Positions 1 through 7,220 of a stretch of DNA of 31,599 nucleotides are shown here, in pieces. The notes beneath the pieces are model-generated. The model had not been told where the DNA came from. It ran no database searches and saw only the letters and a list, made by a program, of their open reading frames with translations. A program made the position numbers and the translations under genes. Each line of letters opens with the position of its first letter. Position 1 is the first letter of the stretch. Source of the stretch: JTS-RE9 sp964649195. GTDB taxonomy: Bacteria; Planctomycetota; Phycisphaerae; Phycisphaerales; Phycisphaeraceae. The stretch covers positions 1-31,599 of the forward strand of contig CAZYPK010000046.1 of assembly GCA_964649195.1 (NCBI GenBank). Direction: 5' to 3'.

Positions 1-53
1 GTGATTAAATTGCGCAAGCGCTAATAAATCGGGCGTCAAGGGGCATATGCGAT
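1..53. other. Host flank left of the element, with target duplication
   Basis: Short stretch of host DNA before the mobile element. Its last five bases, GCGAT at 49-53, are repeated directly after the element at 14121-14125. No gene is visible. Removing the element plus one GCGAT copy would join this stretch to the promoter region of the His-rich gene at 14208, so the insertion lies in an intergenic region. Confidence 0.8.
49..53. repeat. Target-site duplication GCGAT, left copy
   Basis: GCGAT immediately before the element's terminal TG; identical to 14121-14125. The length matches the 5-bp duplications made by Mu-type transposition. Confidence 0.85.
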
Positions 54-81
54 TGTCGTTGGCCAGCGCAGATGGTCGGAA
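54..81 (+). repeat. Left terminal transposase site (L1-like)
   Basis: TGTCGTTGGCCAGCGCA followed five bases later by TCGGAA (76-81). The core TTGGCCAGCGCA is identical to the right terminal site in inverted orientation, and TCGGAA also recurs there. It begins 5 bp inside the element end, as the MuA L1 site nearly does. Binding by the transposase is inferred. Confidence 0.75.
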
Positions 82-252
82 ATGCACGAAGACCCACGGA
101 GATGCACGGAGTCTCACAAAGGCGCCGCAAGTGATTTAACTGCAATGATTTGAGACGTGAGCAAGATCAACCTAGCGCTGCTTGGCGCGCCGACTGATTT
201 TGAAGTGGGTGGCCGGCGGTGAAAGCGGGAAACAGGGGTTTTTGCAGGATCA

Positions 253-272
253 TTTCCGCGCATCTCGGAATT
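253..272 (+). repeat. Possible internal left transposase site
   Basis: Contains GCGCATCTCGGAA, 11 of 13 identical to GCGCACTTCGGAA of the right terminal site, same orientation as the left terminal site. Mu also has separated internal left sites. A weaker lookalike, TTGGCACCGCCTT, lies at 278-290. The stretch 82-385 otherwise holds no gene I can support; three GATT(T/A)TCGG motifs lie at 326-334, 338-346 and 373-381. Confidence 0.4.
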
Positions 273-385
273 GCCGTTTGGCACCGCCTTTGTCGCAAGT
301 CGTTGTGACACGTTGAATAACGTGCGATTTTCGGCTTGATTATCGGCGATTCATTTCCCGGAAATTTCGAGTGATTTTCGGGGGA

Positions 386-2017
386 TCATTCCCTGAACTT
401 CACCTGGTTGGGCGACATATCGGCCAGCGGGCTTCTCGTGTCAATGTTGCAGCCGTTGAGGTTGGTGATGATGTAGTTGATGGACGGCGCGGCTCCGCGC
501 AGCATCACATCCAGAGCGCCGCGACCTCGCAGGCTGCCGCCATTGGGGGCGGGGGGCAGGTCGTTCAGGTTGATGTTGTTGGGGTCGCTGATCCTCTGCT
601 GCACGCGGTCCTGGATTTCCTGGTATCGACCTGTCATCTTGTAGATTTCGTCGAGGTTGGCACCGTCGAGGTTGTTCACCGCTTCATCGCTGCTGTTCAA
701 GAAACTGTGCCCCCATATCCACGGCGTACCCAACTTCTGCATCCACTTGGGCACGCCCTCCGCTTCCAGTTCGGCTTCGGCCTGCATCTGACCCTCGCCG
801 ACGTTGGACATCGCCTGCTTGTATTTGGCGACATCCGTGCGAAGCTGCGCGCGGTTCATCCGCTCATGTCGGCGGTAGTCCGGGTTGGCCAACTTCCGGG
901 CGACGGCGCTTTCAGCCAGGTCGGGATCGAGCAGAGCGGCCAGGGCTTCATCGACCGCCCCGGCCCGCGTCATTTCAGGCGCGATGGCACGCACGAAGGC
1001 TTCGGTGGACTGCCCGCCCATCAGCTTGTAGAACTGCCCTTCATTGATCTCGCCGGCGCTTCGGGCGGCGAAGGCGCGCTCCACGCGCTGCCAGGGCGGC
1101 ATCTCTTCGGTGATGCCGATGTCCTCCAGTTCGGGGGCGAGGTAGCCTTCCGTGTCGGTCTTGCGCATGGCGGCGATGAGCGAGTTGATCTGGCCGCCGC
1201 CGACGTTGAGGGGCAATCGTTCGCGCGCGGCATAAGCCGCCGCGATGAATTTCGGGTCCGCGCCTTTGGAGGCGAAGTCGGCGATGGTCGATTCGTTCAT
1301 GCCGCCGCCGAGCAGACCGGTCACGAAGTCCGTCGCCTGGGCGTCGGTCATGTTGTAATTCTGGGCGACGGTGTTGATCAGTTGAAAAGCCTGGTCGCCG
1401 CCCTTGCCGGTGGCGCGCTGCAACAGTGCGCCCTGCTCGGCCAGGGCCTTGCGCTGGTGGGCGTTCATGTTGGGGCGCAGATTCGTCGCCGACTCCATGA
1501 AGTCGGCGAGCTGCATCATGCCTTGCTTGTCGAAGCCGCTGTCCGCCGCGATGTTGATCAGGTCATCGGTGAGTTTGTGGGCTTCGTTGCCGCCGATGTT
1601 GGCGGACAGGCCCTGCATGTTTTTGCCCATTTCAGCGGACAGTCTCGCGCCTTCCTTGAGGCGCTCGTTGATGCCGTCGAGCATGGAGAAGATCGCCGGT
1701 CCCAGGGCGATCGCACCGGCCCATTGCGTCGCCATGTCGGCGATGGAGGCGCCGGCCCTGGACGCGGTGGATGATTGTTCGCCGAGGCTGTCCGAGACAT
1801 CATTGACGCTGCGGCTTGCTTTGGCGTTCGCTTCGCGCAGGTCCTGTGTTGCGTTGGAGAGTTTGCGCAGATCGCCGGAGACGCCGGACGCGGTCTTGCC
1901 GGAGTCCGCGACATCCTCGTTCAGATTCTTCGTGCCCTGGGCGACCTGTTTCAGCCCATCGATCGCCTGGTCCGCTTCGATGCCGACCTTGAACTTGATG
2001 TCGTCGGGTTTAGACAT
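386..2017 (-). CDS. Tape-measure-like protein
   Basis: A 543-residue protein. The N-terminal ~90 residues are polar, low in aromatics and coiled-coil-like (ADQAIDGLKQVAQGTKNL and similar), followed by an Ala/Gly-rich hydrophobic segment around 93-113. This layout is typical of the start of tail tape-measure proteins, which set tail length and thread through the tail tube. The rest is helical and Ala/Met/Gln-rich. It is short for a tape measure, and no tube, sheath or chaperone gene accompanies it, so a head-internal or other structural role is possible. The start is fixed by AAAGGAG seven bases before ATG, and it overlaps the upstream gene by 8 bp, suggesting translational coupling. It is the last gene of the leftward arm and ends about 330 bp from the element end. 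Family assignment rests on composition, not on a catalytic motif. Confidence 0.5.
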   Translation of the reverse strand: MSKPDDIKFKVGIEADQAIDGLKQVAQGTKNLNEDVADSGKTASGVSGDLRKLSNATQDLREANAKASRSVNDVSDSLGEQSSTASRAGASIADMATQWAGAIALGPAIFSMLDGINERLKEGARLSAEMGKNMQGLSANIGGNEAHKLTDDLINIAADSGFDKQGMMQLADFMESATNLRPNMNAHQRKALAEQGALLQRATGKGGDQAFQLINTVAQNYNMTDAQATDFVTGLLGGGMNESTIADFASKGADPKFIAAAYAARERLPLNVGGGQINSLIAAMRKTDTEGYLAPELEDIGITEEMPPWQRVERAFAARSAGEINEGQFYKLMGGQSTEAFVRAIAPEMTRAGAVDEALAALLDPDLAESAVARKLANPDYRRHERMNRAQLRTDVAKYKQAMSNVGEGQMQAEAELEAEGVPKWMQKLGTPWIWGHSFLNSSDEAVNNLDGANLDEIYKMTGRYQEIQDRVQQRISDPNNINLNDLPPAPNGGSLRGRGALDVMLRGAAPSINYIITNLNGCNIDTRSPLADMSPNQVKFRE

Positions 2018-2387
2018 GGTGGACTCCTTTCATCGTCTGCAAGAGTTGTTCATCCACCGCATCACGGGCGAAGCGGTGGACCGCGGCGGTGATCTGCGCG
2101 GGCTTGATGGCCTTGGAAGGATGCGAAGCATCGGCGGCATGTCGAAGAGCTTGGCGCAGCAGTTCCACACGCGGGGCGATTTCCAACACAATCGCGCAGA
2201 TCATCCTGGTCAGCTTGATGGCTTCCTTCTTGCCGAGGTTCGCCACAAGGCGGACCATCGCCCACCTCATTGAGAGGAATGATCGCAGGCCGACCTCACG
2301 CGCCTCGCGCCAGGCGGAGCGAAAGAAAATCAAGTCGCCCATGACGCAGCCGAATGTTGCCAGGATGAGATGGAGTGTGCGGCGCAT
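2010..2387 (-). CDS. Hypothetical small basic protein
   Basis: A 125-residue basic protein I do not recognise. The N-terminus is hydrophobic (LHLILATFGCVMGDLIFF), then come several Arg/Lys-rich helices (REAREVGLRSFLSMRWAMVR). It has an AAGGA ribosome site eight bases before its ATG. The bases around that site (CCCCCAAGGA-CCAAA) closely match those of the membrane-protein gene starting at 7672. Its end overlaps the start of the tape-measure-like gene. In phages this slot before the tape measure often holds tail-assembly chaperones or tail proteins, but nothing in the sequence shows that here. It could be membrane-associated through its N-terminus. Confidence 0.6.
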   Translation of the reverse strand: MRRTLHLILATFGCVMGDLIFFRSAWREAREVGLRSFLSMRWAMVRLVANLGKKEAIKLTRMICAIVLEIAPRVELLRQALRHAADASHPSKAIKPAQITAAVHRFARDAVDEQLLQTMKGVHHV

Positions 2388-2436
2388 GGTTTGGTTCCTT
2401 GGGGGAAGTTCGTTTCACCTTTGGCTGCCCTTCAAG

Positions 2437-2463
2437 CCGTGCCCGGCGCGATGCCGGGCACGG
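2437..2463. other. Perfect 11-bp hairpin between capsid and small gene
   Basis: CCGTGCCCGGC and GCCGGGCACGG flank a 5-base loop. A second, weaker hairpin (AACGCC-TTTC arms) lies at about 2478-2511. Both sit between the capsid stop (2534) and the next start (2387) on the minus strand. There is no T-run, so it may be an RNA stability or processing element, or a factor-dependent stop, rather than a classic terminator. Confidence 0.5.
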
Positions 2464-2533
2464 TTGTGAATCGCAGTTGAAACGCCTTTCAAATGTCGAT
2501 CGAAGGGCGTTTGATCGGGCGTTGCTCGATGGT

Positions 2534-3778
2534 TCAGCCCGCCGCCTTGGTCATCACGCCGATGACCGGGCCGGGCGTGGCGGCATCGCCCAGTGAATGG
2601 TTGTTGATGCTCCACCGGCCCGTACCCAGCACAGCAATTTCTCGCTGCGTGAACAGCGCCTCGCGGCTCTGTTCGATCATCAGCGCCTGTCGCCGGCCCA
2701 GCGTGGAGGACTGGTAGATGTCGCCGATGAGCAGCGGAATCTGGCTCGACCCGCTTACCCGCGGCATGACGTGACTGATCTCCACGGGCACGCCCAGAAG
2801 GCTCAAACGGAAGCCTTCCTCCATTTCCATCTTCGTGACGCCGCCGGCATCGGTGATGATCTTCGCCAGCCGCTGCCAGAAGAACTCATTGGAGCAGACG
2901 GCATGAATCTGACCGGGCCGGGCGTGGCGCACCGCGCCGATGGCGCGGAGGATGTCATCCTTGCCGATGGTGTTCCAGCCGTCGCCCGCGTTGCCTGCCG
3001 TGCCCAGCACGATGCCGCCGCCGTCATCGACGCCGTTGATGCTCTTGAGCAGCGTGGTGATGCCCATCACGTTGTCGTAGGCGTCGGTGCCGTCACCGAT
3101 CAGGCCATCCTCTTCGAGGGCGAGCGAGAAGCCCAGGACGATTTCAAAGAGGACCAGTTCCGCGATGGGCACGATCGCGTCATCTTCGATTTCCTTCGGA
3201 TACGAGGTGAGGATTTCAAAGTTCGACGCGGTGAGGTTGATCGGCGCGACCTGCGTGTCCTGCTTCGTCGCCGCCTGGCGCAGCGTGCTCTTGCGGGCGC
3301 GGAAGCCGCTCACGCGACGGGTGAAAGACAGCTCGCTCGATCCCATCGGCATTGGAAAGGCGAGCTTTGCAAACGCGCTGCTGTCCTCGATCAGCCGGTG
3401 AACGCGGGCGCTGTGCTCGTGTGGAATGAGGGCCTGCGCCCCGGTGACATCCCTGGCGGTGATGGTGTTCATGCGGTCGGCGAAGAGCCGGTGGTCGCCG
3501 GCGAGCATCTCGGCGGCCTTGCGCTGAATGTCGCCGTCGGCGGTCTTGCTCATCAGGTAAAGGCCGAATTCGCGGGCCGATTCCTCCGATGCGAAGCGGC
3601 CGCGATAGTGGCCGTTGGGGCCGTAGGCCAGCGCCCGGCCGGCCGTGAGCTTTGCTTCGATGTCGCTTGCGAAACTCCGCTTCCAACTCTCCATCTGCTT
3701 GATCGCGTCGGCGTGGCCGTCGAGCGCCTTGAGCCGATCGTTGATTGACGTCAGAAGTTTGCGTGTGTTTTCGTCCAT
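2534..3778 (-). CDS. HK97-type phage major capsid protein
   Basis: A 414-residue protein with the organisation of the HK97 major capsid family. A charged, helical N-terminal delta-like segment (about 1-40, TRKLLTSINDRLKALDGHAD) would act as scaffold and be removed by the protease encoded just upstream. It is followed by the capsid fold with the usual markers: a VHRLIEDSSAFAKLAF stretch, TSNFEILTSYPKEIEDDA-like strand region, LALEEDGLIGDGTDAYDNVMGI (the LEeaGD/G loop typical of the family) and a C-terminal strand region near the end. The start is placed at the ATG at 3778 with TGGAG nine bases upstream; a TTG further up lies in that site. Order protease-then-capsid is classic for tailed-phage head operons. 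The portal that normally precedes them is missing. Confidence 0.88.
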   Translation of the reverse strand: MDENTRKLLTSINDRLKALDGHADAIKQMESWKRSFASDIEAKLTAGRALAYGPNGHYRGRFASEESAREFGLYLMSKTADGDIQRKAAEMLAGDHRLFADRMNTITARDVTGAQALIPHEHSARVHRLIEDSSAFAKLAFPMPMGSSELSFTRRVSGFRARKSTLRQAATKQDTQVAPINLTASNFEILTSYPKEIEDDAIVPIAELVLFEIVLGFSLALEEDGLIGDGTDAYDNVMGITTLLKSINGVDDGGGIVLGTAGNAGDGWNTIGKDDILRAIGAVRHARPGQIHAVCSNEFFWQRLAKIITDAGGVTKMEMEEGFRLSLLGVPVEISHVMPRVSGSSQIPLLIGDIYQSSTLGRRQALMIEQSREALFTQREIAVLGTGRWSINNHSLGDAATPGPVIGVMTKAAG

Positions 3779-3966
3779 GATTCGAGTCTCCAAAAGCGCA
3801 TCGCGTGATGCGCGTCATCGTGTGGATTCATCAGCCTCGTCGCGCTCGGCGGGCGGCACTGCCGCCGATCGGGATGCTTCCGTTCTACGGACCGAGGCGG
3901 TCTCGCATCGATCGGCGGCATCCGTGCCCGATCTCATGCGGCATCCGCCCAGCCGTTTTCAAGGCG
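3779..3966 (-). other. Spacer between protease and capsid genes
   Basis: 188 bases, too long for a simple operon junction. A self-complementary stretch GCGCATCGCGTGATGCGC lies at about 3797-3814 just before the capsid ribosome site and could form a hairpin controlling capsid translation. No ORF with a ribosome site is visible. Confidence 0.4.
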
Positions 3967-4890
3967 TCATCGCGGGCCGTCGCTGCCCGCGAGAATTTCA
4001 CGCAGGGCGTCGGCCAGTTCGCCATCGCCGTCCCCTGCGGAGTTGTCGTCATCGTTGGAAGAGGGGCCGATATAGCCGCCTCTCTCGTTGTAATTGAGCG
4101 GATCGTTTTCGCCATCCCAGATGCCGCGCCGCTCGCCCTGGACGGCCAGCGTGGTGTTCACCACATCGCTGATGATGTCGCCCAGTTCCTCGCGCAGCAT
4201 CTGGCGCAGCGGTTCACCCAACTGACGGGCGATGATGGAGAGTTGCCTGTTGCTCAGCTTGCCGTGCGTGCCTGCGTCACGGGCCGCATCGTCATCGCCG
4301 TCGGCGGATCGCCGCGCGTTCGCCGATGCCCCGATGACCAGGCTTTCACGGTTGGCGGGAATCGTCACGGCGGAGACTTCAAGCAGTTCCGCCTTCGTGA
4401 ACACGCGCAGCGCCTTCGTCGATCCATCAGGCATCTTGAACGTACGGAACTCGCTGGCCTGGGCGATGAAGCCGACGCTGAACGCACGGATGCACTTCTG
4501 CACGAACCGCTTCCACCAGCTCTCGGCAAGCTCATCGTCGCGCATGAACTCGCACGTGCCGATGAGACCTTCCTTCGTGATGGCCATGCTGATCCACTTG
4601 CCGATGACCGGGCACGATCCATCCTCCGGCGAATAGCGATGCCCCGCGACCAGCACGGGATTGCGCATGAACATCGGCAGCGATTCGCGGAACGCCTCCC
4701 GATCCACGATCTCGCCATACCGATCGATGTTGGGCGTGGAGACCAGGGCCGTCACCTGCCGCTTCTCTTCGTCGATGCCGCGCACCATCGCCTCGGTGAA
4801 GCCGCGCGCCCCGGCCTCCGGCTCAAGGTCGCGCCGCGTCGGGTCGAGGATACGAAGCAGTTCGTCGATGTAGAGTTCATTGCGGCTCAT
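3967..4890 (-). CDS. HK97-type prohead serine protease
   Basis: A 307-residue prohead maturation protease (family U35/S78 type), which cleaves the capsid scaffold domain during head assembly. The core runs from about 40 to 160: VTALVSTPNIDRYGEIVDREAF, then LVAGHRYSPEDGSCPVIGKW with the expected catalytic His (AGH), and RAFSVGFI with the expected catalytic Ser (FSVGF), followed by LEVSAVTIPANRES, a hallmark of this family. The C-terminal third is acidic and low-complexity (NDDDNSAGDGDGELAD), which could be a scaffold-like or self-removed tail. The start at ATG 4890 has GAGGAA eight bases upstream; the stop of the sigma-like gene lies 11 bp before it. Co-transcription with that gene and capsid is likely. 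Confidence 0.88.
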   Translation of the reverse strand: MSRNELYIDELLRILDPTRRDLEPEAGARGFTEAMVRGIDEEKRQVTALVSTPNIDRYGEIVDREAFRESLPMFMRNPVLVAGHRYSPEDGSCPVIGKWISMAITKEGLIGTCEFMRDDELAESWWKRFVQKCIRAFSVGFIAQASEFRTFKMPDGSTKALRVFTKAELLEVSAVTIPANRESLVIGASANARRSADGDDDAARDAGTHGKLSNRQLSIIARQLGEPLRQMLREELGDIISDVVNTTLAVQGERRGIWDGENDPLNYNERGGYIGPSSNDDDNSAGDGDGELADALREILAGSDGPR

Positions 4891-4901
4891 GTCTGTGTTC
4901 C

Positions 4902-5900
4902 TCACGCGCTCATCGCCTGGCCAGTGATGTGATTCCTCAAACGCTCCGCAACGGCGATCGTTCTGCCTTCCATCGCCCACCGTACCGCCGCACGAAGCTT
5001 CTGCATCGCGCTGCGGAGCAACCGCACCACGCGCGGCGTGTCGGCCTTGAGCAGCTTCTGAATGCGGTACAGCGGGCACAGCCGCATCACGTTGTTGCCG
5101 CGCCGCGTGCCCTGCTGCCAGTACCTGGCCTTGAGCGCGATCATCTCATCGCCAGTCAGGCTTGCGGTGTTGTCGTCGATGATGGATCGCACCAGTTCCA
5201 GCAGTTCCCGCCGATCCTCTTCGCGCCGCTCCGCTGTCGGATCGGTGCGCCCCGCCAGTGATGGCTTGAACGGAGCGGAGTACATTTTGCGGTAGCGGTA
5301 GCCGTGCTTGAGCAGATGCTGAAATGCGCCAACCACATTCGGCTTGATCAGGCCCAGCAGGCTGCCATCGGCGCGACTCACATCGAATATCGCAACCACC
5401 TTTGCCAGGCTGTGGAATCCTTCGGATAACAGATCGTCGCGGTCATGGCCCGCGATGTCCCATCGCTCGGCCAGGCGAACGACCAGGGGCAGGTGGTGGC
5501 CGATGATGAGATTGCGGACGCCCATCGCCATGCGGTGCCAGTGCAGCAGAGCACGCGCGGTCTTCCGGCTGTCATCGCCGGCAAGGATGGCGGCGCGGCA
5601 GCGGGCCGCGCTCATCCGCGCGAAGTTGAATTGAAGGAACGCGCTGCGCGTCTGATCCTTCGTCATGAATCGTGGACGCGCGGGAGTCGCCGCGATCTCG
5701 CCGATGGAGCGCGTGAACAGGTCGCGCGTCAGCCAGGCGGTGTCCGGCTCGGGCAACGGGGCCGCGTCGGTGATGATGCGCCGCTCAGCGTCGGGCAGGT
5801 GGAAGTCGGGATGATCGATGAACGGAACGCCGGCGGAGAGGATGCGCGACAGTTCAGCGCGGTCGGCGGGAGAGAGGTTGGTGAAGCCTTCGACGTTCAT
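4902..5900 (-). CDS. Sigma-70-like transcription factor of the element
   Basis: A 332-residue protein with a recognisable sigma region 2: AMGVRNLIIGHHLPLVVRL, then RDDLLSEGFHSLAKVVAIFD, matching the region 2.1-2.3 pattern (DDLxxEGxxxLxxAxxxFD). The C-terminal part (about 235-320) has a degenerate region-4-like segment, LTGDEMIALKARYW and TPRVVRLLRSAMQKLRAAVRW. It probably directs RNA polymerase to promoters of the element, perhaps the capsid operon that follows, in the role that Mor/C play in Mu. The chosen start is ATG 5900; an upstream TTG at 5942 lies within the tail of a strong terminator hairpin and is unlikely. The ribosome site is weak (GGGATT). It could instead be a captured host extracytoplasmic-type sigma factor with a diverged DNA-reading domain. 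Confidence 0.6.
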   Translation of the reverse strand: MNVEGFTNLSPADRAELSRILSAGVPFIDHPDFHLPDAERRIITDAAPLPEPDTAWLTRDLFTRSIGEIAATPARPRFMTKDQTRSAFLQFNFARMSAARCRAAILAGDDSRKTARALLHWHRMAMGVRNLIIGHHLPLVVRLAERWDIAGHDRDDLLSEGFHSLAKVVAIFDVSRADGSLLGLIKPNVVGAFQHLLKHGYRYRKMYSAPFKPSLAGRTDPTAERREEDRRELLELVRSIIDDNTASLTGDEMIALKARYWQQGTRRGNNVMRLCPLYRIQKLLKADTPRVVRLLRSAMQKLRAAVRWAMEGRTIAVAERLRNHITGQAMSA

Positions 5901-5931
5901 CCGTGAATCCCAGGCCGGCGATCCGTGCCGG

Positions 5932-5990
5932 CGAAAAAACAAGGGCCGCTTCGTCAGCCACCGGCATCAGGTGGAGACGAAACGGCCCTT
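5932..5990 (-). terminator. Rho-independent terminator just before the sigma/capsid operon
   Basis: On the minus strand AAGGGCCGTTTCGTC pairs with GACGAAGCGGCCCTT (one G-T wobble), with an inner CCACC/GGTGG stem, followed by GTTTTTTC. The T-run ends about 32 bases before the sigma-like start, leaving no obvious room for a promoter after it. It may end the repressor transcript and act as an attenuator for the leftward operon. Confidence 0.75.
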
Positions 5991-6010
5991 GCGGGTCGTT
6001 CTGTGGTTTA

Positions 6011-6060
6011 ACGTTTGTGCGGCAATCACCCGCGTGAGCGGGGCAGGTCGGCCTCTTCAA
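6011..6060. repeat. Structured direct repeat, left copy
   Basis: Starts ACGTTTGTGCGGC and, after a variable 16-base part holding CCCGC-GTGA-GCGGG, continues GGGGCAGGT and GGCCTCTTCAA. The same order of blocks occurs at 7241-7291 in the same orientation. The two copies bracket the repressor and small divergent gene. Function unknown; could be an RNA element or a recombination site used for cassette exchange. Confidence 0.55.
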
Positions 6061-6081
6061 ACCGACTTAACTCTCAGCATC

Positions 6082-6873
6082 TTACTTCGGACGGACTTGC
6101 TTATCAACTGAAGTTTTCTCGCCCTCTGCAAGCGCCTCGCCTTCCATGACTCTTCGAGCATCCCAAAACGCGTACTTCTCCGGCTCCATCTTTGCCTGCC
6201 ATTCAAGCGAATCATATTCCCAAACTGCCATCATATCGGCATCTGATTCTGAATAGTTTTCAGACGCATTGTAAAGGTAGTCGTAGGTCAATTCTCCTCC
6301 TGGCAACTCAGCGCCTGGCAACTCGGCGTGGCGTCCAGCGGCGGCGAATTCAGCGTCGAAATGTTTCAAGTCTTCTAACAGTTCCCAAACCAAATTGAAG
6401 CGGCGCAAATGTTCAGCGAGTTCTTTCGGTTTGGGGGAGCCAAGCGGAAACTTGTACAGTTCGCGCGACACCGTTGCCCAATCAACACGTCTGAGTTGAG
6501 CAATCAGATCACGTATCCGAAGCGTTTGGAGCCGATAGCGGCGCGCTACTTCAAACATCAGCGCTTCGTCCGAAAAACTACTCAAGTCGGGGCCTTCGGC
6601 GTGCCCGCTTGTCATGCGGATTCGATGGATCGCCGTCCTCGCGGCGTGCTCGATCTCTTCGTCGGTTAGAGGAACCTCACCACTCAACTGAAAGGGCTGG
6701 AGGCCATACAACGCCGCCACACGTTGCAACGCGCTTGGCTGTGGCCTTGTCTTTCCCGCGCCCTCCCAACGCGAGACTGTCAACCGAGACGTTCCCACTG
6801 CACGCGCGACATCGGTCTGCGTGAAATTCGCCCTTTCTCGGAGTTGTCGAAGTATCGATGGAAGATCGGACAT
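6082..6873 (-). CDS. XRE-family repressor-like regulator
   Basis: A 263-residue protein. Residues about 3-58 form a standard XRE helix-turn-helix (LRQLRERANFTQTDVARAVG then TSRLTVSRWEGAGKTRPQPS). The remaining ~200 residues are helical and acidic, without a recognisable peptidase or metal site, so no LexA/CI-type Ser-Lys autocleavage can be claimed. It likely represses the divergent promoter at 6937-6964 and may hold the element silent. The start is the ATG at 6873 directly before the HTH; upstream in-frame codons cover the promoter region. The coding sequence is visibly more AT-rich than the capsid and transposition genes, and direct structured repeats bracket it and its neighbour, suggesting separate acquisition as an immunity cassette. 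Confidence 0.75.
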   Translation of the reverse strand: MSDLPSILRQLRERANFTQTDVARAVGTSRLTVSRWEGAGKTRPQPSALQRVAALYGLQPFQLSGEVPLTDEEIEHAARTAIHRIRMTSGHAEGPDLSSFSDEALMFEVARRYRLQTLRIRDLIAQLRRVDWATVSRELYKFPLGSPKPKELAEHLRRFNLVWELLEDLKHFDAEFAAAGRHAELPGAELPGGELTYDYLYNASENYSESDADMMAVWEYDSLEWQAKMEPEKYAFWDARRVMEGEALAEGEKTSVDKQVRPK

Positions 6874-6936
6874 GCGTCGTTTGTAGCAGGCGGCGGTGCC
6901 GTTCACAACGCAAAGAGAAAAAAATCTAGCCAGGGC

Positions 6937-6983
6937 TTGCATCATCCGATCAAATATGTATCATTTACGCATCGTTTGATACA
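6937..6983 (+). promoter_or_regulatory. Promoter with palindromic operator for the small divergent gene
   Basis: TTGCAT (6937-6942) and TATCAT (6959-6964) with a 16-base spacer form a good sigma-70 type promoter. The inverted repeat TGTATCA (6957-6963) and TGATACA (6977-6983) overlaps its -10 and start region. A second inverted pair, ATCAAA/TTTGAT, overlaps it (about 6950-6980). A repressor bound there would block transcription; the neighbouring XRE protein is the natural candidate. Confidence 0.65.
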
Positions 6984-6996
6984 CTGGAGTAACTCA

Positions 6997-7206
6997 ATGG
7001 CCATCATCATCCGCAATCCCGCCCTTGAAAAAGAGCTTGATCGCAATGCGAAAGCGCAGTCTGTGCCGACGACGAAGGGCCGTCTTCTTCATGCTATCGC
7101 TCAAGCCGTACTCTCGGTTGCCAACGCTAAAGGCACCCACGTCGGACAGATCATTGATGAACTCAATGCCAGCGCCTCACAGAAACGCACCCGCGCCGCT
7201 GGATGA
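6997..7206 (+). CDS. Small ribbon-helix-helix / VapB-like DNA-binding protein
   Basis: A 69-residue basic protein starting MAIIIRNPALEKELDRNA. A short beta strand (AIIIRNP) followed by two helices resembles antitoxin-type ribbon-helix-helix proteins (VapB/Rv0623-like). The ATG at 6997 has TGGAG seven bases upstream and is the start favoured by the promoter at 6937-6964. No toxin gene follows, so a toxin-antitoxin role is not supported. More likely it is a small regulator opposing the XRE protein across the shared operator, analogous in position to Ner or Cro in transposable phages. Hairpins with short T-runs follow its stop. Confidence 0.55.
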   Translation: MAIIIRNPALEKELDRNAKAQSVPTTKGRLLHAIAQAVLSVANAKGTHVGQIIDELNASASQKRTRAAG

Positions 7207-7220
7207 CCTCGCTCTTCACT

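Noticed and set aside
85..115. CACGGAG-like repeats as host repeat DNA, placing the element boundary farther right
   Set aside because: The terminal repeats and matching GCGAT duplications place the boundary at 54; the resemblance to the 8-base repeats near 31480 is short and degenerate.
371..1774. Long plus-strand open frame opposite the tape-measure-like gene
   Set aside because: It mirrors a minus-strand gene with a good ribosome site and operon overlap; its translation is rich in His, Val and Gly without any domain, as typical of antisense frames in GC-rich DNA.
2534..3778. Encapsulin rather than phage capsid
   Set aside because: A dedicated prohead protease directly upstream and an N-terminal scaffold-like segment favour a phage-type capsid; no cargo enzyme is adjacent.
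6997..7206. Toxin-antitoxin pair
   Set aside because: The small protein looks antitoxin-like, but no toxin-sized gene follows in the same direction; only hairpins do.
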